From JBELHR01 sp049606855 (GTDB lineage Bacteria; Bacteroidota; Bacteroidia; Flavobacteriales; Flavobacteriaceae), in assembly GCA_049606855.1 (NCBI GenBank), contig JBMYVY010000019.1:1-17638 (forward strand): a stretch of DNA of 17,638 nucleotides. Direction: 5' to 3'. The notes under the pieces are model-generated. The model was not told where the DNA came from. It did not search any database and saw only the letters and a program-made list of their open reading frames with translations. A program made the position numbers and the translations under genes. The first letter of the stretch is position 1, and each line of letters starts with the position of its first letter. Shown one piece after another: positions 13,880 to 17,638 of the stretch.

Positions 13880-14896
13880 TTATTGAGCCGATTTAAATTG
13901 CTTTAAGAAACGAACGTCATTTTCATAAAACATTCTGATATCTGGAATTTGATATAATAACATAGCAATTCTCTCTATACCCATACCGAAGGCATATCCA
14001 GAATATTCATTAGGATCAATATTGGCATTCTTCAAAACGTTAGGATCTACCATTCCACATCCCATGATTTCCAACCAACCTGTTCCTTTGGTAATTTTAT
14101 AATCCGTTTCTGTCTCAAGACCCCAATAAATATCTACTTCAGCACTAGGCTCCGTAAAAGGGAAATAAGATGGTCTTAGACGGATTTTAGATTTACCAAA
14201 CATCTCTTTAGTAAAATATAAAAGTGTTTGCTTAAGATCCGCAAAGGAAACATCCTTATCAATATACAAACCTTCCACTTGATGGAAGATACAATGGGCC
14301 CTTGCAGAAATATCTTCATTTCTAAACACACGTCCTGGAGAAAGAGTTCTGATTGGTGGTTTATGAGATTCCATATATCTAGTCTGTACCGAAGAAGTAT
14401 GGGTTCTCAATAAAATATCTGGATCCTTTTCAATAAAGAAAGTATCCTGCATATCTCTTGCCGGGTGGTATTCAGGAAGGTTCAATGCGGTGAAATTGTG
14501 CCAATCATCTTCAATTTCTGGTCCTTCAGAAACGGTGAAACCAATCTTAGAAAAGACTTCAATAATCTGATTTCTTACGATAGAAATTGGATGTCTTGAA
14601 CCTAATTCGAAGGGCTCTGATGGACGTGTTAAATCCCCATAACTTGCCTCACTGCTATTGTTTTCTAAAACTTCTTTAAGGCTGTTTACTTTTTCTGTAG
14701 CCGATACCTTAAGAGTATTCAACGCTTGTCCAAAATCTTTTTTTAGCTGAGGTTCTACATTTTTGAACTCTGAAAACAAGTCGTTCAAGACCCCTTTTTT
14801 TCCTAAAAACTTAATTCTAAACTGCTCTAACTCATCTTGCGAAGAAGCTTGATATTTCTTAACTTCCTCAATAAGATCGTTTACCTTATCTATCAT
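13880..14896 (-). CDS. pheS: Phenylalanine-tRNA ligase alpha subunit
   Basis: PheS is the catalytic subunit of the heterotetrameric class II synthetase that charges tRNA-Phe. The 338-residue protein is complete: an N-terminal coiled-coil tRNA-binding arm (about residues 1-85), then the class II core with RTHTSSVQTRYM (164-175), motif 2 around GRVFRNED (188-195) and IFHQVEG (203-209), and motif 3 YAFGMGIERIAM (301-312, Arg309). The beta-subunit gene pheT is not adjacent in this window, so the two subunits are encoded apart. A -7 element lies 26 bases before the ATG, in the gap shared with the divergent gdhA. Confidence 0.97.
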   Translation of the reverse strand: MIDKVNDLIEEVKKYQASSQDELEQFRIKFLGKKGVLNDLFSEFKNVEPQLKKDFGQALNTLKVSATEKVNSLKEVLENNSSEASYGDLTRPSEPFELGSRHPISIVRNQIIEVFSKIGFTVSEGPEIEDDWHNFTALNLPEYHPARDMQDTFFIEKDPDILLRTHTSSVQTRYMESHKPPIRTLSPGRVFRNEDISARAHCIFHQVEGLYIDKDVSFADLKQTLLYFTKEMFGKSKIRLRPSYFPFTEPSAEVDIYWGLETETDYKITKGTGWLEIMGCGMVDPNVLKNANIDPNEYSGYAFGMGIERIAMLLYQIPDIRMFYENDVRFLKQFKSAQ

Positions 14897-14910
14897 AATT
14901 ACTCTCTTGT

Positions 14911-14956
14911 AAATCTAAGCTGCAAATTTACATTATTTTGTTCAAAAATCTAAGCT
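14911..14956 (-). repeat. 11-bp direct repeat around the pheS promoter
   Basis: AAATCTAAGCT on the plus strand (AGCTTAGATTT as read for pheS) occurs at 14911-14921 and 14946-14956, 35 bases apart. The pheS -7 element lies between the copies, and the inner copy covers the expected transcription start. The placing resembles the repeat pair at rpiB, although the repeat sequence differs. Confidence 0.55.
14923..14930 (-). promoter_or_regulatory. pheS -7 promoter element
   Basis: On the minus strand TAAATTTG is a perfect match to TAnnTTTG, 26 bases before the pheS ATG. The nearest upstream TTG gives a spacer of only about 12 bases, so the -33 element is unclear. Confidence 0.5.
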
Positions 14957-15056
14957 TGATTTAGAGTTGTTTAGGTCTAGATATAAGGAAATACTAAATC
15001 GATTTCGATTTTTGTAAAAAGTTGGTTCAAAAAAGTTTTTCAATTGTATAATTAAT

Positions 15057-15064
15057 TATATTTG
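15057..15064 (+). promoter_or_regulatory. gdhA -7 promoter element
   Basis: TATATTTG is a perfect match to TAnnTTTG, 42 bases before the gdhA ATG. No TTG stands at the expected -33 distance; a T-rich stretch (15036-15040) occupies that area, so activation by a regulator is possible. Confidence 0.5.
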
Positions 15065-15106
15065 CATGAAATTTTTGAAAATTAAAAATATAACATACTT
15101 AATATT

Positions 15107-16450
15107 ATGGAATCAAAAATAAATGCCTTTATGGATGAAGTAAAAGCTCGCAACTCTCACGAGCCTGAGTTTTTACAAGCAGTTCAAGAAGTAGCTGAAA
15201 CAGTTATTCCTTATATCGCTAACAATGATGTATATCACGGTAAGAACATTCTTTTGAGAATGGTGGAACCAGAGCGTATGATTACTTTTAGAGTTCCTTG
15301 GGTAGATGACCAAGGAGAAATACAAGTAAACAGAGGGTACAGAATTGAGATGAACTCGGCAATTGGACCTTATAAAGGAGGTTTGCGTTTTCACCCTTCA
15401 GTGAACATGAGTATTTTGAAGTTTTTAGCTTTTGAGCAAGTCTTCAAAAATTCTTTAACGACACTACCTATGGGTGGAGGTAAAGGTGGATCAGATTTTG
15501 ATCCTAAAGGAAAGTCTGATGATGAAATCATGAGATTCTGTCATGCATTTATGGCTGAATTATTCCGTCACATTGGTCCTAACACAGATGTTCCTGCAGG
15601 AGATATCGGAGTTGGAGCTCGTGAAATTGGATTCTTATTTGGAATGTATAAAAAAATAAAGAATGAATTTACTGGAGTATTAACCGGTAAAGGACTTTCT
15701 TGGGGTGGATCATTGATTCGTCCTGAAGCAACTGGATACGGAACAGTATATTTCGCACAATCTATGTTGCAAACTAAAGGAGATAGCTTTGAAGGTAAAA
15801 ATGTGGTGGTTTCTGGATCAGGAAACGTGGCACAGTTTGCTGCTGAAAAAGTACTTCAATTAGGAGGAAAGGTCCTTACGATGTCAGATTCTTCTGGGTA
15901 TATTCTAGATGAAGATGGAATCGATGCTGAGAAATTAGCATATATAATGGAACTTAAGAACGTGAAACGTGGTAGAATTAGTGCTTATGTAGAGAAATAT
16001 CCTACAGCAAAATTCGTAGCTGGAGAACGTCCTTGGTCAGTTAAATGTGATGTAGCACTTCCATGTGCAACTCAAAATGAATTAGACGGACAAGATGCTC
16101 AAACATTGATCAACAATGGAGTAGTTGCTGTTGCGGAAGGAGCAAACATGCCAAGCACACCAGAAGCTGTTCATTTATTGCACAACAACAAGATTTTGTT
16201 TGCACCAGGAAAAGCATCTAATGCTGGAGGGGTTGCTACTTCAGGTCTTGAAATGACCCAAAACTCTCTTCGTTTCAACTGGACTAGAGAAGAAGTAGAT
16301 GCTAAATTGAAACAAATTATGGATGATATTCATGCTTCTTGTATCAAATACGGTACGGAAGAAGATGGGTATATCGATTATGTAAAAGGAGCTAATATCG
16401 CTGGGTTTGTTAAGGTTGCTGATGCAATGTTAGCACAAGGAGTGGTATAA
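15107..16450 (+). CDS. gdhA: NADP-specific glutamate dehydrogenase
   Basis: The enzyme aminates 2-oxoglutarate with ammonium to give glutamate. At 447 residues it has the length of the hexameric E. coli GdhA and all the landmarks: the substrate site GPYKGGLRFHP (87-97), LPMGGGKGGSDFDP with catalytic Lys126, PAGDIGVG with Asp166, and the Rossmann loop SGSGNVAQFA (236-245) followed by the MSDSSG region (259-264). That pattern fits the NADP-dependent biosynthetic class. The gene stands alone between the divergent pheS promoter region and a strong terminator. Confidence 0.97.
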   Translation: MESKINAFMDEVKARNSHEPEFLQAVQEVAETVIPYIANNDVYHGKNILLRMVEPERMITFRVPWVDDQGEIQVNRGYRIEMNSAIGPYKGGLRFHPSVNMSILKFLAFEQVFKNSLTTLPMGGGKGGSDFDPKGKSDDEIMRFCHAFMAELFRHIGPNTDVPAGDIGVGAREIGFLFGMYKKIKNEFTGVLTGKGLSWGGSLIRPEATGYGTVYFAQSMLQTKGDSFEGKNVVVSGSGNVAQFAAEKVLQLGGKVLTMSDSSGYILDEDGIDAEKLAYIMELKNVKRGRISAYVEKYPTAKFVAGERPWSVKCDVALPCATQNELDGQDAQTLINNGVVAVAEGANMPSTPEAVHLLHNNKILFAPGKASNAGGVATSGLEMTQNSLRFNWTREEVDAKLKQIMDDIHASCIKYGTEEDGYIDYVKGANIAGFVKVADAMLAQGVV

Positions 16451-16472
16451 TAGTTTTATTAAATAGTTTTGA

Positions 16473-16500
16473 AAGCCTCGGATAACTCCGAGGCTTTTTT
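16473..16500 (+). terminator. Rho-independent terminator of gdhA
   Basis: A perfect 10-bp stem (AAGCCTCGGA 16473-16482 and TCCGAGGCTT 16487-16496) with the tetraloop TAAC is followed by a T-run to 16500. It lies 22 bases after the gdhA stop. Confidence 0.94.
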
Positions 16501-16512
16501 GTTTAAATAGGC

Positions 16513-16520
16513 TATTTTTG
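16513..16520 (+). promoter_or_regulatory. Candidate dinB -7 element, possibly leaderless
   Basis: TATTTTTG matches TAnnTTTG perfectly and ends only five bases before the dinB ATG at 16526, so the transcript may begin at the start codon. The nearest TTG (16499-16501) gives a spacer of 11, too short for a standard -33 element. Confidence 0.4.
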
Positions 16521-16525
16521 TTTTT

Positions 16526-17608
16526 ATGGAAGTGCTTAAACATCGCAAAATTATTCACGTTGACATGGACGCTTTTTATGCCTCTGTGGAACAAATGGAT
16601 GACCCGAATCTACAAGGAAAGCCTCTGGCTGTTGGCGGTTCTGGTGATAGAGGTGTGATTGCAGCGGCCAGTTATGAAGCGCGTAAATTCGGTGTTCGCA
16701 GTGCCATGAGTGGGCGAATTGCTAGAGAGTTATGTCCTGAGCTCATTTTTGTAAGCCCTCGATTTGAACGCTATAAAGAAATCTCTACTCAGGTTAGAGA
16801 GATTTTCCATCGCTATACAGATTTGGTAGAACCTTTGAGTTTAGATGAGGCTTATCTAGATGTGACTGAGAATAAAACGGGACACTTATCAGCTACTTTA
16901 TTAGCGAAAGAGCTCAGAGCTGCCATCAAAGAAGAAGTTGGACTCAATGCTTCTGCTGGAATTTCCGTAAATAAATTCGTAGCAAAAATTGCTTCAGATG
17001 TCAATAAACCCAATGGTCAGAAAACCGTCAATCCAGATGAGGTTTTAAACTTTATTTCTGAGCTCGCCATCCGTAAATTCTATGGAGTAGGAGAGAAGAC
17101 CACTCAAAAAATGTACAGACTTGGTATTTTTAAAGGAGAAGACCTGAGAAACAAAAGCCTTGAGTTTCTAGAAAAGGAATTTAAGAATCATGGACAATAT
17201 TATTACGATCTATCCCGAGGGCACTATCATGGAGAAGTTAAACCTCATAGGCTCAGAAAAAGTATTGCCACAGAGCGAACGTTTTTAAAGAATATTTCTT
17301 CAGAAATCTATCTGGAGAAGGAGGTAGAAAAAATTTGCGAATCCTTAGTTAAACGCTTAGAAACGGCTAAAGTAAAGGGAAGAACCCTTACTTTGAAGCT
17401 TAAATACAGTGATTTTTCAACCGTAACAAGGAGTAAAACTTCGTCTGAATATTTAAACAAAAGAAAAGATTTGTTTAAACTTGCTAAAGAATTACTGTAC
17501 CAAGAAAAATTAAAAGATTCGGTGCGGCTGATTGGATTGAGTATGACAAATTTGGACAACAAAAAGGAAGACTCTAAAGCTGTTGTTCAACTAACATTAG
17601 AATTTTAA
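16526..17608 (+). CDS. dinB: DNA polymerase IV (Y-family translesion polymerase)
   Basis: Pol IV copies past damaged bases with low fidelity. The 360-residue protein is complete: the first catalytic acidic motif HVDMDAFYASVE (Asp13; Tyr18 at the steric-gate position), the nucleotide-binding segment RGVIAAASYEARKFGVRSAM (42-61), the second catalytic motif SLDEAYLDVT (Asp107, Glu108), a helix-hairpin-helix thumb (about 185-205, IRKFYGVGEKTTQKM), the little-finger domain, and a C-terminal QLTLEF (355-360) that fits the beta-clamp-binding motif. It lies just behind the gdhA terminator. No LexA-like operator was recognised upstream. Confidence 0.97.
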   Translation: MEVLKHRKIIHVDMDAFYASVEQMDDPNLQGKPLAVGGSGDRGVIAAASYEARKFGVRSAMSGRIARELCPELIFVSPRFERYKEISTQVREIFHRYTDLVEPLSLDEAYLDVTENKTGHLSATLLAKELRAAIKEEVGLNASAGISVNKFVAKIASDVNKPNGQKTVNPDEVLNFISELAIRKFYGVGEKTTQKMYRLGIFKGEDLRNKSLEFLEKEFKNHGQYYYDLSRGHYHGEVKPHRLRKSIATERTFLKNISSEIYLEKEVEKICESLVKRLETAKVKGRTLTLKLKYSDFSTVTRSKTSSEYLNKRKDLFKLAKELLYQEKLKDSVRLIGLSMTNLDNKKEDSKAVVQLTLEF

Positions 17609-17609
17609 A

Positions 17610-17638
17610 ATGAATTGGAGTTTTTGGGAAATAGACAC
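17610..17638 (+). CDS. Start of a further gene, cut by window edge
   Basis: An ATG one base after the dinB stop opens a frame reading MNWSFWEID to the edge. From memory, Bacteroidota FAD-dependent oxidoreductases of the DAO family often begin with a similar S-F-W-E stretch, so this may be one, co-transcribed with dinB. Nine codons are too few to be sure. Confidence 0.35.

Noticed and set aside
15173..15394. 73-aa minus-strand frame inside gdhA
   Set aside because: It is antisense to a gene with all family motifs intact.
17308..17562. 84-aa minus-strand frame inside dinB
   Set aside because: It is antisense to the little-finger domain of a complete polymerase.

Overview
The window looks like ordinary core chromosome from an AT-rich member of the Bacteroidota, most likely the class Flavobacteriia. 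The evidence is the protein families seen, signal peptides ending in AQ, the general lack of Shine-Dalgarno sequences in front of start codons, and repeated upstream matches to the Bacteroidota -7 promoter element TAnnTTTG. No tRNA, rRNA, CRISPR array, insertion sequence or phage gene is visible, and no gene is clearly broken or foreign.

Layout. Positions 1-1211 (minus) hold the N-terminal 403 codons of RNase R, cut by the window edge. A possible 52-aa membrane protein (1332-1490) and an AT-rich gene-free stretch (1491-2034) follow. A tight plus-strand group then runs rpiB, an ElaA-like acetyltransferase and an outer-membrane beta-barrel of the Omp85 (BamA/TamA) superfamily without POTRA domains (2035-3999). 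A signal-peptide-bearing DinB-fold protein lies on the minus strand (4000-4506), exactly filling the space before a second, paralogous barrel, which is followed by an APC-family permease (4576-6945). recA (7085-8095) ends in a clear terminator, and an orphan ABC ATPase (8182-9141) starts right behind it. A minus-strand group runs flippase, alpha/beta-hydrolase esterase, dut (11747 down to 9146), with overlapping genes. A nitrobindin-like small beta-barrel protein and gpsA follow on plus (11854-13437). They converge on the minus-strand pair pheS and a conserved small unknown (14896 down to 13477). gdhA and dinB (DNA polymerase IV) are on plus (15107-17608), and the first codons of a further gene lie at the right edge.

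Functions. Most genes are housekeeping: RNA decay (rnr), pentose phosphate (rpiB), recombination and translesion synthesis (recA, dinB), nucleotide hygiene (dut), phospholipid precursor (gpsA), translation (pheS) and ammonium assimilation (gdhA). The least explained part is the envelope block at 2920-5670: two small Omp85-type barrels flanking a predicted exported DinB-fold protein. Other points worth a look are promoters so close to the start codon that the mRNAs of the ABC ATPase and dinB may be leaderless, direct repeats bracketing the -7 elements of rpiB and pheS, the esterase signal peptide encoded inside the flippase tail, and the small unknown gene coupled to pheS. I did not find convincing evidence of a new defence or mobile system here.
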